The notes beneath the pieces were generated by a model. That model was given only the letters and a program-made list of their open reading frames with translations, ran no database searches and had not been told where the DNA came from. DNA of 64,000 nucleotides from Xanthomonas sp. DAR 80977 (lineage in GTDB: Bacteria > Pseudomonadota > Gammaproteobacteria > Xanthomonadales > Xanthomonadaceae): positions 2,983,001 through 3,047,000 of the forward strand of contig NZ_CP162487.1 in NCBI RefSeq assembly GCF_041240605.1. Reading direction: 5' to 3'. A program made the translations under genes and the position numbers. This document shows positions 1 to 10,172 of the stretch, in pieces. Position 1 is the first letter of the stretch; every line of letters starts with the position of its first letter.

Positions 1-163
1 GGAGCAGGTGGTGGGGCCTGCCAGCCTGCCATGTCGGTTTGCGCGGCATCGCCGAATGGCGCATCCATGCCACGATCTTGTCCACGATCCTGGACAGTTC
101 CGACGCGATCAGCGCGACCACTGTCAGGAGCATCATGCCGAGCGCGGCGAATACGGGATTCAT
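1..163 (-). CDS. Possible small membrane protein, 3' end beyond the left edge
   Basis: An open frame runs from an ATG at 163 to the window edge without a stop (54 codons). It begins MNPVFAALGMMLLTVVALIA, a single hydrophobic segment, then a basic stretch (SRIVDKIVAWMRH). No clear ribosome-binding site lies upstream; an in-frame GTG three codons earlier is an alternative start. I do not recognise a family. It could be a short inner-membrane protein or a chance open frame in GC-rich DNA. The opposite-strand frames in this region look like shadows. Low certainty because the C-terminus is missing. Confidence 0.3.
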   Translation of the reverse strand, partial: MNPVFAALGMMLLTVVALIASELSRIVDKIVAWMRHSAMPRKPTWQAGRPHHLL

Positions 164-371
164 GCGCCGCACTGTAGGCAAGCGTTTGTGCTGGCCCATG
201 TTCGAAGCGACAAAAAGCGGCGTGCGGTTGCGGCGTGTTCAGTGCGCGGTTCGGTGCGATTCATGTGCTTCCGACCCGCACTCGCAGGCGCGAAGGACGG
301 TGCGACAAGGCTTGCGCAAAGACGCGCGGACCTGTCGTCCGCGCGCCATGCGCCGCCAACGCTGGGTTGGA

Positions 372-668
372 TCAGTGCTGTTGGTTATCCGCCGGCGGCT
401 GTTGCTGCGGGTCGCTGGTGGGCTGCTGCGGATCGGCCGGAGGCGTGGTGCCCTGGGTGCTGTCGCTGCCGGTGGGCGCCCCGGTGGCGGCGGCATCGCC
501 GCTGCTGGTGCCGGCCGGCGCCGCAGCGCTGTCGGCCTGGCTGGCGTCGGTCGCGGGGGATGGCGTCGTCGGGTTCTGGTCCTGGGCGGGCTTGTCGCCA
601 TCACGCTGACAAGCGACCAAGCCCGCCAGCAGCGAACCGATCAACACAAACTTCAACGTTCTGCTCAT
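372..668 (-). CDS. Small putative lipoprotein, Pro/Gln/Ala-rich
   Basis: The 98-residue protein starts MSRTLKFVLIGSLLAGLVAC, a short signal peptide ending in a lipobox (LVAC, Cys20), so it is probably lipid-anchored after signal peptidase II cleavage. The mature part is low-complexity, rich in Ala, Ser, Thr, Pro and Gln and ending in repeated PADPQQ/PTSDPQQQP units, with no recognisable domain. I chose the ATG at 668 because AGGAG lies about seven bases upstream and the lipobox then falls at the right distance; an ATG ten codons earlier (MNAKQESLMSR) is possible. Function unknown; short disordered lipoproteins of this type are common in Xanthomonas. No operon partner is evident. Confidence 0.65.
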   Translation of the reverse strand: MSRTLKFVLIGSLLAGLVACQRDGDKPAQDQNPTTPSPATDASQADSAAAPAGTSSGDAAATGAPTGSDSTQGTTPPADPQQPTSDPQQQPPADNQQH

Positions 669-1228
669 GAGTGACTCCTGCTTCGCATTCATATGGGGTT
701 GCTGGAAGCGGCCGCCGTGGCTGGCCGGATGAGATGAAGCCCGCAATCCAGGACGCCGACATCGCCCCTGCATGGGCAACCGGCCAACGGCAGCGACGTG
801 GTGCCGCGCGCCATGCGATGCATGCATCGCCGGCCGTGTGCGGCCCCAGTGCCTGGGGAGCCTGCAACGGGACAGGCCCGTCGCCGCGCGTCCCGGGTCG
901 CCGGAGCGGATCCGCATCGCGGCGTTGCGATGCCGTCCCCTCCTGCATCAGCGGACGGGTGCAGCCTACGCAACGCGGTGCTCAGGCAGCGTCGGCGTAA
1001 GGTGTAAACGGCGTTATGCGGGCCGGGCGCATCGCGAACGACGGCACGATGGCGGCTGTAGGTGATCCAGCTTGCGTAGTGCGCGACTGCAGCGAAGCGA
1101 CACCCACATTACGCAACCCGGCGCAGCCCAAACCCAATATCGTGTCGTTGCCCGCATCTGCGGCGGCGCAGCGGATGCAGCGGCGCGCGACGGCATCGAC
1201 CACGCCGAACGCGCAGACCAACCTGCGG
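669..1228. other. Intergenic stretch without a supported gene
   Basis: About 560 bases lie between the small lipoprotein gene and tRNA-Arg. Several open frames cross it on both strands, but none has a ribosome-binding site, a recognisable protein or a believable composition (they are Arg/Ala/Pro-rich, as expected from random GC-rich DNA). I see no repeat, hairpin or operator worth naming. Confidence 0.5.
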
Positions 1229-1305
1229 TGGTGACCCCGGCGCGATTCGAACGCACGACCTGTCCCTTAGGAGGGGACCGCTCTATCCAGCTGAGCTACG
1301 GGGCC
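1229..1305 (-). tRNA. tRNA-Arg (anticodon CCU)
   Basis: Read on the minus strand from 1305, the sequence folds as a cloverleaf: acceptor GGCCCCG pairs with CGGGGTC, the D arm is AGCTCAGCTGGATAGAGC, and the T arm contains GTTCGAATC. The seven-base anticodon loop is CTCCTAA (plus-strand 1267-1273), giving anticodon CCU, which reads the rare arginine codon AGG. The 3' CCA is encoded in the DNA (1229-1231). Length is 77 bases including CCA. Confidence 0.95.
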
Positions 1306-1468
1306 TTGGCCGGCGCATTGTCGCACGATCGCCGCGCTTGCCAAGCCCGGCAAGGTGCGCGGCGGCTGCGGCCGGACCCGCCGGGTCTGCTAAAATTGAC
1401 GGCTAGTCGCGTCCCGCGTCCCCCGCCTGCGGTCGCCTTCCCTGTCGCAACGATTTCCAGGAGATTCC

Positions 1469-3001
1469 ATGTCCGCTGACCTGCTCAAGGCGCTCGGCCT
1501 GACCGCGTCCAATTCCGGCACCTACCTCGGCAACGGCGAGTGGTCCACGGCCACCGGCGCCGGCGTGCTGCAGCCGCTGAACCCGTCCAGCAACGAGGTG
1601 ATCGCCGAGGTGCAGGCGACCACCGCGCAGGACTACGAGACCGTGGTCGCCCGCGCCCAGGCCGCGTTCAAGGTCTGGCGCACCACCCCGGCGCCGCGCC
1701 GCGGCGAGGCGGTCCGCCTGTGCGGCGAGGCGCTGCGCAGGCACAAGGACGCGCTGGGGTCGCTGGTCGCGCTGGAAATGGGCAAGAGCAAGCCCGAGGG
1801 CGACGGCGAGGTGCAGGAGATGATCGACATCGCCGATTTCGCGGTCGGCCAGAGCCGCATGCTGTACGGCTACACGCTGCATTCCGAGCGCCCCGGCCAC
1901 CGCATGTACGAGCAGTACCAGCCGCTGGGCCTGGTCGGCATCATCAGCGCGTTCAACTTCCCGGTCGCGGTGTGGGCGTGGAATGCCTTCCTGGCGGCGA
2001 TCTGCGGCGACATCTGCCTGTGGAAGCCGTCCAACAAGACCCCGCTGACCGCGATCGCGTCGATGAAGATCTGCAACGACGCGCTGCGCGATGCCGGCTT
2101 CCCCGACATCTTCTTCCTGGTCAACGACGCCGGCACCGAACTGGCCGAAACGCTGGTCGATGACAAGCGCATCGCGCTGATCAGCTTCACCGGCTCGACC
2201 CAGGTCGGGCGCAACGTCGCCGAGAAGTGCGCGCGGCGCCTGGGCCGCTGCCTGCTGGAGCTGGGCGGCAACAACGCGATCATCCTCGACGAGAGCGCCG
2301 ACCTGAAGCTGGCGATCCCCGGCATCGTGTTCGGCGCGGTCGGCACCGCCGGCCAGCGCTGCACCACCACGCGCCGGCTGATCGTGCACGCCTCGATCTA
2401 CGACACCGTGCTGGCGACGCTGCTCAAGGCCTACAAGCAGGTCGAAGGCAAGATCGGCGATCCCACCGACCCGGCCAACCTGATGGGGCCGCTGAACAGC
2501 CGCGGCGCGGTCGAGCAGTTCCTGGCCTCGATCGAGAAGGCCAAGGCCGCCGGCGGCACCGTCGAGACCGGCGGCACCGCGCTGGACCGCCCCGGCAACT
2601 TCGTGCTGCCGGCGATCGTCACCGGCCTGCACAACGGCGACGAGGTGGTGCAGCACGAGACCTTCGCGCCGATCCTGTACGTGATGAAGTACGACACCCT
2701 GGACGAGGCCATCGACATGCAGAACGGCGTGCCGCAGGGCCTGTCCTCGTCGATCTTCACCCAGAACCTGAAGGCGGCGGAGAAGTTCCTGTCGGCGGCC
2801 GGCAGCGACTGCGGCATCGCCAACGTCAACATCGGCACCTCCGGCGCCGAGATCGGCGGCGCGTTCGGCGGCGAGAAGGACACCGGCGGCGGCCGCGAAT
2901 CCGGCTCGGACGCGTGGAAGGTGTACATGCGCCGGCAGACCAACACGATCAACTACTCCGACTCGCTGCCGCTGGCGCAGGGCATCAAGTTCGACCTGTA
3001 A
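1469..3001 (+). CDS. amaB: ALDH7-family aldehyde dehydrogenase (probable piperideine-6-carboxylate / aminoadipate-semialdehyde dehydrogenase)
   Basis: The 510-residue protein is a full-length NAD(P)-dependent aldehyde dehydrogenase. Visible motifs are the cofactor-site Asn region ([13 protein letters not shown]), GSTQVGR, the general-base Glu in [10 protein letters not shown], and the catalytic Cys in [12 protein letters not shown] at about residue 300. The overall sequence, including [17 protein letters not shown] near the C-terminus, is characteristic of the ALDH7/antiquitin group, which oxidises L-2-aminoadipate 6-semialdehyde (in equilibrium with piperideine-6-carboxylate) in lysine catabolism. 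The start is supported by AGGAGATTCC directly upstream. No other lysine-degradation gene is nearby, so the substrate is inferred from family only. The next gene begins four bases after the stop. Confidence 0.85.
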   Translation: MSADLLKALGLTASNSGTYLGNGEWSTATGAGVLQPLNPSSNEVIAEVQATTAQDYETVVARAQAAFKVWRTTPAPRRGEAVRLCGEALRRHKDALGSLVALEMGKSKPEGDGEVQEMIDIADFAVGQSRMLYGYTLHSERPGHRMYEQYQPLGLVGIISAFNFPVAVWAWNAFLAAICGDICLWKPSNKTPLTAIASMKICNDALRDAGFPDIFFLVNDAGTELAETLVDDKRIALISFTGSTQVGRNVAEKCARRLGRCLLELGGNNAIILDESADLKLAIPGIVFGAVGTAGQRCTTTRRLIVHASIYDTVLATLLKAYKQVEGKIGDPTDPANLMGPLNSRGAVEQFLASIEKAKAAGGTVETGGTALDRPGNFVLPAIVTGLHNGDEVVQHETFAPILYVMKYDTLDEAIDMQNGVPQGLSSSIFTQNLKAAEKFLSAAGSDCGIANVNIGTSGAEIGGAFGGEKDTGGGRESGSDAWKVYMRRQTNTINYSDSLPLAQGIKFDL

Positions 3002-3004
3002 GCG

Positions 3005-3745
3005 ATGCGCCTGGCCGCCCTGTCCGATATCCACGGCAACCTGCCCGCGCTGGAGGCGGTGCTTGCGGATATCGGGCGGCGCGGCGTGGAACGGATCGTC
3101 AACCTCGGCGACATCGTCTCCGGCCCGCTGTGGCCGCGCGAAACCGCCGAGCGGCTCATGCCGCTGGCGCTGCCCACGGTGCGCGGCAACCACGAGCGCC
3201 AGCTGTGCGAGCTGGCGCCCGCGGCGATGGGCGCCAGCGATGCCTACGCGCATGCGCAGCTGACGCCGGCGCAGCGGCGCTGGCTGGGCGAACTGCCGCC
3301 GACCCTGTCGCTGCCGCAGGCGCTGCTATGCCACGGCACCCCGCACGACGACCTGCGCTGGCTGCTCGACGAACTGGCGCCGCCGCGGTTGCGGGCCGCC
3401 GATGCGCAGCGCGTGCGCGAACGGCTCGGCGACGCACCGGCTGCGCCGCTGGTGCTGTGCGGACACAGCCACCTGCCGCGCACGCTGCGCCTGGACGACG
3501 GACGGCTGCTGTGCAATCCGGGCAGCGTCGGCCTGCCCGCCTACGCCGAGACGCAGCCGCAGCCGTACCGGGTCGAGACCGGCACGCCGCAGGCACGCTA
3601 CGCGGTGCTGGAATACCGCAGCGGCCGCTGGGACGCGCAGTTGCTGGCGGTCGACTACGACCACGCCAGCGCCGCGGCGCAGGCGCAACGCAACGGCCAG
3701 CCGGCATGGGCGCATGCGCTGCGCCATGGCCGCATGCCCGCATGA
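3005..3745 (+). CDS. Calcineurin-like metallophosphoesterase (YfcE/MJ0936-like)
   Basis: The 246-residue protein carries all metal-ligand motifs of the metallophosphoesterase fold in order: SDIHGN at residues 7-12, LGDIVSGP near 38, RGNHE near 62, a CHGTPHDD segment near 111 and CGHSHLP near 155. Such proteins bind two divalent metals and hydrolyse phosphodiesters or phosphomonoesters; the natural substrate cannot be read from sequence. It lacks a signal peptide and is probably cytoplasmic. It follows the aldehyde dehydrogenase by three bases and is likely cotranscribed with it, although no functional link is evident. Confidence 0.8.
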   Translation: MRLAALSDIHGNLPALEAVLADIGRRGVERIVNLGDIVSGPLWPRETAERLMPLALPTVRGNHERQLCELAPAAMGASDAYAHAQLTPAQRRWLGELPPTLSLPQALLCHGTPHDDLRWLLDELAPPRLRAADAQRVRERLGDAPAAPLVLCGHSHLPRTLRLDDGRLLCNPGSVGLPAYAETQPQPYRVETGTPQARYAVLEYRSGRWDAQLLAVDYDHASAAAQAQRNGQPAWAHALRHGRMPA

Positions 3746-3842
3746 ACGGCGCACGGCAGGCGCGCTTCTGGGATAATTCGCCCACCCCACACGCGAGCGA
3801 ACCCGCCAGGCGCATGCCGCCTTCACCGCACGAGGATCTCCA

Positions 3843-4124
3843 ATGAGTGCCGTAAGAGAAACCAATTCGCTCGCCGTGGTCAGCCTGGTCGCGGGCATCC
3901 TCGGCTGGACCCTGATGCCGGTGCTGGGCAGCCTCGGCGCGATCATTACCGGGCACCTGGCCCGCGCCGAGATCCGCCGCCAGCCGCAGCGCTTCCAGGG
4001 CGACGGGCTGGCGGTGGGCGGGCTGATCCTGGGCTGGGCCGCGGTGATCCTAGCGATCCTGTCGGTGCTGGCGTTCGTGCTGTTCTTCGGCGGGCTGGCC
4101 TGGTTCGCCAGCGCCCGGTCCTGA
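3843..4124 (+). CDS. DUF4190-type small membrane protein
   Basis: The 93-residue protein has two hydrophobic segments (SLAVVSLVAGILGWTLMPVL and the region LGWAAVILAILSVLAFVLFF) separated by a polar loop containing ITGHLARAEIRR and GDGLAVGGLILG. This GHxAxxxIRR...G.G.A..GLILG arrangement is typical of DUF4190 proteins, small bacterial membrane proteins of unknown function. AGGATCTCCA lies immediately upstream of the ATG and serves as the ribosome-binding site. The methyltransferase gene follows four bases after its stop. Confidence 0.75.
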   Translation: MSAVRETNSLAVVSLVAGILGWTLMPVLGSLGAIITGHLARAEIRRQPQRFQGDGLAVGGLILGWAAVILAILSVLAFVLFFGGLAWFASARS

Positions 4125-4128
4125 GCCG

Positions 4129-4896
4129 ATGAGCGCCTCCGCTCCGCGCGAACGCTTCAGCGACCGCGTCGCCGACTACGTCCGCTACCGTCCCGACTAT
4201 CCGCCGGCGTTGCTGGACTGGGTGCACGGGGAACTGGCCGTGGCGCGCGATGCGCAGGTCGCCGACATCGGCGCCGGCACCGGCATCTCCACCCGCATGT
4301 TCCTGCAGGCCGGGCATCCGGTGCTGGCGGTGGAACCGAACGCGGCGATGCGCGCCGCCGCCGAGACGCTGCTGCACGGGTTCCCCGGCTTCGCCGCGAT
4401 CGACGGCAGCGCCGAGGCCACCACCCTCCCCGATGCCAGCGTCGACCTGATCAGCGCCGCGCAGGCCTTCCACTGGTTCGACCTGGACGCGGTGCGCCGC
4501 GAATGGGCGCGGGTGCTGCGCCGCGGCGGGCTGGCACTGGTGTACTGGAACTCGCGTCTGCTCGACGGCACACCGTTCCTGCTCGGCTACGAACAGCTGT
4601 TGCTCGAGTACGGCACCGACTACAGCGCGGTGGCCGAGCGCTATCACGACGATGCGACGATGCAGCGCTGGTTCGGCGCCGGATTGCGCGGCACGGCGCA
4701 GTTCCCGAACGTGCAGAAGCTGGACTACGACGGCCTGCGCGGGCGCCTGCTGTCCTCGTCGTATGCGCCGCTGGCCGGGCATCCGCGCCACGAACCGATG
4801 CTGGCCGCATTGCGCACGCTGTTCGATCGCCACCAGGTCGATGGCCTGGTCGATGTCCACTACCGCACCCGTGCTTTCGCCGGCACCTTGAACTGA
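4129..4896 (+). CDS. Class I SAM-dependent methyltransferase
   Basis: The 255-residue protein begins with the sequence [18 protein letters not shown] common to small trans-aconitate-like or methyltransf_11 proteins. Motif I ([12 protein letters not shown], residues 44-55) and the acidic end of the next strand (VLAVEPN) form the S-adenosylmethionine site, and the AQAFHWFD segment near residue 110 matches the family motif IV region. The substrate cannot be deduced. It lies between the DUF4190 gene and pyrD on the same strand with very short gaps, consistent with a shared transcript but not with a shared pathway. Confidence 0.8.
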   Translation: MSASAPRERFSDRVADYVRYRPDYPPALLDWVHGELAVARDAQVADIGAGTGISTRMFLQAGHPVLAVEPNAAMRAAAETLLHGFPGFAAIDGSAEATTLPDASVDLISAAQAFHWFDLDAVRREWARVLRRGGLALVYWNSRLLDGTPFLLGYEQLLLEYGTDYSAVAERYHDDATMQRWFGAGLRGTAQFPNVQKLDYDGLRGRLLSSSYAPLAGHPRHEPMLAALRTLFDRHQVDGLVDVHYRTRAFAGTLN

Positions 4897-4905
4897 GCCG
4901 TGCCC

Positions 4906-5961
4906 ATGTATTCCCTCGCCCGCCCGTTCCTGTTCGCCTTCGACGCCGAGCGCGCCCACGCGCTGGGCCTGCGCGCGATCGAGATGGCCTACCGCACCGG
5001 CACCAATCCGCTGCTGGCCAAGGCGATCGCGCCGATGCCCACGCGCGCGTTCGGCCTGGAGTTCCCCAATCCGGTCGGGCTGGCCGCAGGCCTGGACAAG
5101 AACGGCGAGCACATCGACGCGCTGCTGGCGCTGGGCTTCGGCTTCGTCGAGATCGGCACCATCACCCCGCGCCCGCAGCAGGGCAACCCGAAGCCGCGCA
5201 TGTTCCGGCTGCCGCGCGAGCAGGCGGTGATCAACCGCATGGGCTTCAACAACCTCGGCGTGGACGCGCTGGTGCGCAACGTCGAACGCGCGCGCCGCCG
5301 CCACGGCCTGCTCGGCATCAACATCGGCAAGAACAAGGACACGCCGAACGAGGACGCCGCGTCGGACTACCTGCATTGCCTGGAAAAGGTCTACGCGCTG
5401 GCCGACTACGTGACCGTCAACATCTCCTCGCCGAACACCGCCGGCCTGCGCGAACTGCAGGAGGAACAGGCGCTGCGGCAACTGGTGTCGCAATTGCGCG
5501 AGGCGCAGGAAGCGCTGGCCGCGCGCCACGGCAAGCGCGTGCCGATGCTGGTCAAGGTGGCGCCGGACCTGAGCGACAGCGACATCGATGCGGCGGCGCG
5601 GGTGCTGTCGGACCTGCAGGTGGACGGCGTCATCGCCACCAACACCACCGTCGCCCGCCCCGGCCTGGAGCGCAACCCGCTGGGCGCCGAGGCCGGTGGC
5701 CTGTCCGGCGCGCCGCTGCTGGGCCAGTCCACGCTGGTGCTGCGCCGCCTGCGCGCGCGCCTGCCCGAGGCGATCCCGCTGATCGGGGTCGGCGGCATCC
5801 TCTCCGGCGCCGATGCGGTGGCGAAGATGGCCGCCGGCGCGGCGCTGGTGCAGTGCTACAGCGGGCTGGTGTTCCGCGGCCCGGAGCTGATCGGCGAATG
5901 CGTCGAGGCGATGCGCCGGCGCCGCGAAGCGCCCAGCCGCGGGGCGGTCGCCGCGCTATGA
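4906..5961 (+). CDS. pyrD: Quinone-dependent dihydroorotate dehydrogenase (class 2)
   Basis: PyrD oxidises dihydroorotate to orotate in pyrimidine biosynthesis at the inner face of the membrane, passing electrons to quinone. The 351-residue protein has the class 2 N-terminal membrane-associated helix ([20 protein letters not shown]), [31 protein letters not shown], the NRMGFNN motif, the catalytic-Ser loop [15 protein letters not shown] and the FMN-binding glycines in IGVGGI. I prefer the ATG at 4906 over the in-frame GTG at 4900, because the family N-terminus begins at this methionine. Its TGA overlaps the murB ATG (ATGA), suggesting translational coupling. Confidence 0.95.
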   Translation: MYSLARPFLFAFDAERAHALGLRAIEMAYRTGTNPLLAKAIAPMPTRAFGLEFPNPVGLAAGLDKNGEHIDALLALGFGFVEIGTITPRPQQGNPKPRMFRLPREQAVINRMGFNNLGVDALVRNVERARRRHGLLGINIGKNKDTPNEDAASDYLHCLEKVYALADYVTVNISSPNTAGLRELQEEQALRQLVSQLREAQEALAARHGKRVPMLVKVAPDLSDSDIDAAARVLSDLQVDGVIATNTTVARPGLERNPLGAEAGGLSGAPLLGQSTLVLRRLRARLPEAIPLIGVGGILSGADAVAKMAAGAALVQCYSGLVFRGPELIGECVEAMRRRREAPSRGAVAAL

Positions 5962-6998
5962 GCAACGCCTGGTCGCTGACCGCCAATGCGCCGCTGCAGG
6001 CCTTGAACACCTTCCATGTCGCCGCGCAGGCGCCGTGGCTGCTGCAGATCTTCGCGCCCGAAGCGCTGCCCGAGGCGCTGCTGGCGCCGCAGCTGGCCGG
6101 CGCGGCGCTGCTGCCGCTGGGCAGCGGCAGCAACATGCTGTTCGCCGGCGACGCGCCCGGCGTGGTGCTGGCTTTCGCCAACCGCAGCATCGACACGCTC
6201 GAGCACCGCGCCGACTACGCCATCGTCCGCGCCGGCGCCGGCGTGGGCTGGCACGAACTGGTGATGTGGTCGCTGGCGCAGGGCCTGTCGGGCCTGGAGA
6301 ACCTGGCGCTGATCCCGGGCACGGTCGGCGCCGCGCCGATCCAGAACATCGGCGCCTATGGCGCGCAGGTCGGCGAGTTCGTGCACGTGGTCGAGGCCTA
6401 CGACCGCGCCGATGCGCGCTTCGTGCGCCTGGACGCGGCGGCCTGCGAGTTCGGCTACCGCGACAGCCTGTTCAAGCGCCAGCCCGACCGCTACCTGATC
6501 GCCGCGGTGGAATTCAACCTGCCGCGGCTGCATGCGCTGCGCCTGGACTACGCCGGCATCCGCGAGGAACTGGACGCGCTCGGCATCGCCATGCCCGGCG
6601 CGCCCGACGTGGCGCAGGCGGTGATCAACATCCGCCGCCGCAAGCTGCCCGACCCGGACGTGCTCGGCAACGCCGGCAGTTTCTTCAAGAACCCGCTGCT
6701 GCCGGCCGAACAGGCGCAGGTGCTGCAGCACGCCTACCCGGCGCTGCCGGTGTTCCCCGGCGACGGCGAGGACCAGCGCAAGCTGTCGGCGGCATGGCTG
6801 ATCGAAGCCTGCGGCTGGAAGGGCCATCGCGACGGCGACGCCGGCGTGTCCGCCGCGCACGCGCTGGTGCTGGTCAACCACGGCCAGGCCAGCGGCGCCG
6901 AGCTGCTGGCATTGGCACGGCGCATCTCGGCCTCGGTGCTGGAGCGCTTCGGCGTACTGCTTGAGCCGGAACCGCGCATCGTCGGCGCGCACTGGTGA
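5958..6998 (+). CDS. murB: UDP-N-acetylenolpyruvoylglucosamine reductase
   Basis: MurB reduces UDP-GlcNAc-enolpyruvate to UDP-MurNAc, the second committed step of peptidoglycan precursor synthesis, using FAD and NADPH. The 346-residue protein shows the FAD-binding [11 protein letters not shown], the [19 protein letters not shown] segment, YRDSLFK, and the proton-donor Ser in [11 protein letters not shown]. The C-terminal segment ([14 protein letters not shown] followed by HALVLVNHG) matches the type I (E. coli-like) enzyme in length and sequence. It starts within the pyrD stop and its own stop overlaps the GTG of the transporter gene. Confidence 0.95.
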   Translation: MSNAWSLTANAPLQALNTFHVAAQAPWLLQIFAPEALPEALLAPQLAGAALLPLGSGSNMLFAGDAPGVVLAFANRSIDTLEHRADYAIVRAGAGVGWHELVMWSLAQGLSGLENLALIPGTVGAAPIQNIGAYGAQVGEFVHVVEAYDRADARFVRLDAAACEFGYRDSLFKRQPDRYLIAAVEFNLPRLHALRLDYAGIREELDALGIAMPGAPDVAQAVINIRRRKLPDPDVLGNAGSFFKNPLLPAEQAQVLQHAYPALPVFPGDGEDQRKLSAAWLIEACGWKGHRDGDAGVSAAHALVLVNHGQASGAELLALARRISASVLERFGVLLEPEPRIVGAHW

Positions 6999-7900
6999 AC
7001 CCGGCGGTCTCGCTGCGCGCGGCCGCGCTGATGCTGGCCAGCACGCTGGCGTTCGGACTGATGGTGGTCGCGATCCGGCTGGCGTCGGCGCACCTGTCCA
7101 CGGTCGAGATTGCCTTCTTCCGCAACCTGTTCGGCCTGCTGTTCCTGCTGCCGATGCTGCTGCGTCCGGGCCAATCGCTGCCGCGCACCGCACAGCTGCC
7201 GCGCTACCTGCTGCGCACCGCGATCGGCCTGGTTTCGATGCTGGCCGGATTCTGGGCGATCGGCCACCTGCCGCTGTCGCAGGCGATCGCCCTGTCCTAT
7301 TCCACGCCCTTGTTCGTGACCCTGGCCGCGGCGTTCTGGCTGGGCGAGACCGTGCGCCTGCGGCGCTGGCTGGCGGTGCTGTGCGGCTTCGTCGGCGTGC
7401 TGCTGATCCTGCGTCCCGGCGCGGCCACGTTCAGCGCCGGCACCCTGGTCGCGCTGCTGGCGGCGGTGATGAGCGCGCTGGTGGCGATCCAGATCAAGCA
7501 GCTGGCGCGGGTCGATTCGGCCAACACGGTGGTGTTCTACACCTATGCATTCTGGGTGCCGATGTCGCTGCTGCCGGCGCTGTTCGCCTGGACCTGGCCG
7601 CACGGCATCGACTGGCTGTGGCTGCTCGCCACCGGCCTGTTCGGCACCCTGGGACAGCTGCTGTGGACACGCGCGCTGCGCATCGGCGAAGTCTCGGCGC
7701 TGACCCCGATCAGCTTCGTGCAACTGCCGTTCGTGGCCATGTTCGGCTGGTGGCTGTTCGACGAAGCGCCGGACCGCTGGACCGTGCTCGGCGCGCTGAT
7801 CATCCTCGGCGCCAACGCCTACATCGCCCACCGCGAGGCATTGCTGTCGCGCCGCGCCGCCAGCGCCGCGGCCACCGCGGCGGCCAAGCCGGGCGAATGA
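6995..7900 (+). CDS. DMT-superfamily (EamA) transporter
   Basis: The 301-residue protein has about ten hydrophobic segments arranged as two EamA repeats, for example [18 protein letters not shown] at the N-terminus and the [17 protein letters not shown] motif at the end of the first repeat, echoed by [19 protein letters not shown] in the second. EamA proteins export or exchange small metabolites across the inner membrane; the substrate is not predictable. It begins with GTG overlapping the last four bases of murB, so it is probably translated from the same message. A short Ala-rich cytoplasmic tail ends the protein. Confidence 0.8.
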   Translation: MNPAVSLRAAALMLASTLAFGLMVVAIRLASAHLSTVEIAFFRNLFGLLFLLPMLLRPGQSLPRTAQLPRYLLRTAIGLVSMLAGFWAIGHLPLSQAIALSYSTPLFVTLAAAFWLGETVRLRRWLAVLCGFVGVLLILRPGAATFSAGTLVALLAAVMSALVAIQIKQLARVDSANTVVFYTYAFWVPMSLLPALFAWTWPHGIDWLWLLATGLFGTLGQLLWTRALRIGEVSALTPISFVQLPFVAMFGWWLFDEAPDRWTVLGALIILGANAYIAHREALLSRRAASAAATAAAKPGE

Positions 7901-8012
7901 GCGCACTCGCTTGGCCATGCCGGCGCGACGCTCGCGGACCGCGCGCGAACCGGCGACACTGCGCGATCATCGCTGCTCGCACCCGGCGAGCGGTCGACGC
8001 GTGGAGGACGGC

Positions 8013-8702
8013 ATGAAGACCATCGGCCTGATCGGCGGCATGAGCTGGGAATCCACCCTGCCCTATTACCGGCACATCAACGAAACGGTCCGCGCGCAGT
8101 TGGGCGGGCTGCATTCGGCCAGGCTGCTGCTGTACAGCGTGGATTTCCACGAGATCGAGCAGCTGCAACAGGCCGGGGACTGGGATGCGGCCGGCGCGGC
8201 GATGGCCGCGGCCGCGCGCGCCTTGCAGGCCGGCGGTGCCGATTTCCTGGTGTTGTGCACGAACACCATGCACCGCGTCGCCGACGCGATCGCCGCCGCG
8301 GTGCCGCTGCCGCTGCTGCATATCGCCGATGCCACCGCCGACGCCTTGCAGGCCGCGGGCGTGACCCGGGTCGGGCTGCTCGGCACCCGCTTCACGATGG
8401 AGCAGGACTTCTATCGCGAGCGGCTGCAGCGGCGCGGCTTCCAGGTGCTGGTACCGGACCCGGCAGGGCGCGAGGACGTCCACCGCATCATCTACGACGA
8501 ACTGTGCCAGGGCGTGATCCGCGACGCCTCGCGGGCGCGCTACCGCGAGGTGATCGCGGCTCTACAGGCGCAGGGCGCCGAGGCGGTGATCCTGGGCTGC
8601 ACCGAGATCGGGTTGCTGATCGGTGCCGGCGACGCCACGCTGCCGCTGTTCGATACCGCCGCGCTGCATGCGCGGGCCGCGGCGCTGCACAGCCTGGCGT
8701 AG
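8013..8702 (+). CDS. Aspartate/glutamate racemase family protein (YgeA-like)
   Basis: The 229-residue protein matches the cofactor-independent Asp/Glu racemase fold. It starts MKTIGLIGGMSWESTLPYY, has the first catalytic-Cys loop LVLCTNTMH near residue 82 and the second in ILGCTEIGLL near residue 195. Both cysteines of the two-base mechanism are present, unlike many non-catalytic relatives, so it may racemise an amino acid. The E. coli YgeA homologue has nearly the same length and prefers homoserine and other substrates over aspartate. GGAGG precedes the ATG at 8013. It appears to be transcribed alone. Confidence 0.8.
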   Translation: MKTIGLIGGMSWESTLPYYRHINETVRAQLGGLHSARLLLYSVDFHEIEQLQQAGDWDAAGAAMAAAARALQAGGADFLVLCTNTMHRVADAIAAAVPLPLLHIADATADALQAAGVTRVGLLGTRFTMEQDFYRERLQRRGFQVLVPDPAGREDVHRIIYDELCQGVIRDASRARYREVIAALQAQGAEAVILGCTEIGLLIGAGDATLPLFDTAALHARAAALHSLA

Positions 8703-8880
8703 CCACGCGGCAGGACCAGAACCCGGGCCGATCGCAGGTCTTGGGCGCATCGCGCCTTTGCGAAAGCAGGCCGTTCTCGACGCAGCCTTACAAACAACGG
8801 CCACGGAATCGTGGGCATGCGCGCGACAGCACGCATCGGCAATCGCCATAATGGCTGGACGATCGATTCCAACAACGCCG

Positions 8881-9984
8881 ATGCGGACCCTCCGCCTGCT
8901 TGCCATCGCCGCGCTCGCCCTGCTGCTGTGGCCGGCACTGCCTGCCCTCGCCGCCGAGATTCCCGCGTACACGCCGAACGTGGTCGACCCCGCCGGGGCC
9001 TTGGATGCGGGGGAACGGCAGCGCGTGAACGCCGCGCTGCAACAGATCCGCGACACGCAAGGAATCTGGGGCGCGGCCTACATCGTGCCCTCGCTCGACG
9101 GCGACAGCATCGAGGATCTCGCCCAGCGCGCGTTCAAGCAATGGCGACTGGGGCAGAAGGGTTCCGACAACGGCCTGCTGCTGGTGCTGTCCATGCAGGA
9201 GCGCCGCTCGCGCTTCGAGATCGGCTACGGACTGGAGGGCAGCCTGCCCGACGTGGTCGCCAAGCATGCGCTGGACGACTACCTGGCGCCGCGGATGCGC
9301 CAGGGCGACACGGCCGGCGCGATCGTCGACGCCTTCGGCTTCATGGCGCGCGTCGCCGCCAAGGAACCAGGCAGCCTCGCGGAACTGTCGCAAGCCACAT
9401 CCCGCTCGCGCGACGACGACGATGGCGACTGGGTACGCGGCGGCATCGCCTGGGCCGGCCTGCTGGCGCTGGTGTGGCTGCTGCCGCCGCTGCACCGGCG
9501 CCGGCTGCGGCAGCTGCGCGAACGTCTGTTGCAGCGCCACCCCGAGCTGGGCGGCAAACCCGAGGAGATCGCCGAATCGACGCGCAAACCTGGCTCCTTC
9601 GGATTGTTCATCAAGCTGTTCCTGACCCTCAACCCGGGCGTGTTCGTGCTGATCCTGTCGGCACTGTTCCCGCTGGCGTTCTGGCTGTGGATCGGCGCCG
9701 AGCTGCTGGCGCTGGTGCTGATCCTGGCGCTGTCGGGCCGTCGCTATCGCTCGCCACAACGCTTCCGCACATTCCTGCAACAGCAGGCGCGCAAGCGCAA
9801 GGCGCTGATCCGCAAAGGCCATGTGGTCGAGACCGCCCCCGGCGCGTTCGCCTATACCGCGGCGTACTACGCCAGCGAAGCGGCGTCCTCGTCGTCCTCC
9901 GGGTCTTCGTCGTCCTCGTCCGACAGCTCGTCCTCCTCCGGCGGCGGCAGCTCCGGCGGCGGCGGCGCCAGTTCGAGCTGGTAG
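8881..9984 (+). CDS. Exported TPM-domain (YgcG-like) membrane protein
   Basis: The 367-residue protein has a signal peptide (MRTLRLLAIAALALLLWPAL ending near LAA), a TPM domain at about residues 30-160 (IPAYTPNVVDPAGALDAGER, then KGSDNGLLLVLSMQERRSRF and IGYGLEGSLPD), a transmembrane helix near 185-205, a basic cytoplasmic loop, a pair of hydrophobic segments near 240-285, and a C-terminal tail of almost pure Ser and Gly ending in SSW. TPM proteins are involved in photosystem II repair in plants and have poorly defined envelope roles in bacteria. The Ser/Gly tail is common in this family. I chose the ATG at 8881 because it gives a clean signal peptide. Confidence 0.8.
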   Translation: MRTLRLLAIAALALLLWPALPALAAEIPAYTPNVVDPAGALDAGERQRVNAALQQIRDTQGIWGAAYIVPSLDGDSIEDLAQRAFKQWRLGQKGSDNGLLLVLSMQERRSRFEIGYGLEGSLPDVVAKHALDDYLAPRMRQGDTAGAIVDAFGFMARVAAKEPGSLAELSQATSRSRDDDDGDWVRGGIAWAGLLALVWLLPPLHRRRLRQLRERLLQRHPELGGKPEEIAESTRKPGSFGLFIKLFLTLNPGVFVLILSALFPLAFWLWIGAELLALVLILALSGRRYRSPQRFRTFLQQQARKRKALIRKGHVVETAPGAFAYTAAYYASEAASSSSSGSSSSSSDSSSSSGGGSSGGGGASSSW

Positions 9985-10172
9985 CCCCGCGCGCAGCACG
10001 CGCCAGCGCGTGGACGTCGCAGTCGCGACCAACGCGTGTCGCAAGCTGGCTGTGGCCGCCGCATTCGACATCCTCGATTGCGATGATGATCGAGCGAGAA
10101 TCCAAGGTCGCAGCACGTCTTTTTGGTGGAGCGGGCGGCTTGTACCGGATGCAGGGCGCCGCCGTGCAGCCG

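Noticed and set aside
8-670. Two overlapping plus-strand frames at the left edge
   Set aside because: No ribosome-binding site or recognisable protein; they lie opposite the small lipoprotein gene, which has a clean lipobox and ribosome-binding site.
9997-10012. CACGCGC-CA-GCGCGTG inverted repeat after the TPM gene as a terminator
   Set aside because: The two-base loop and lack of a T tract make it a weak candidate in such GC-rich DNA.
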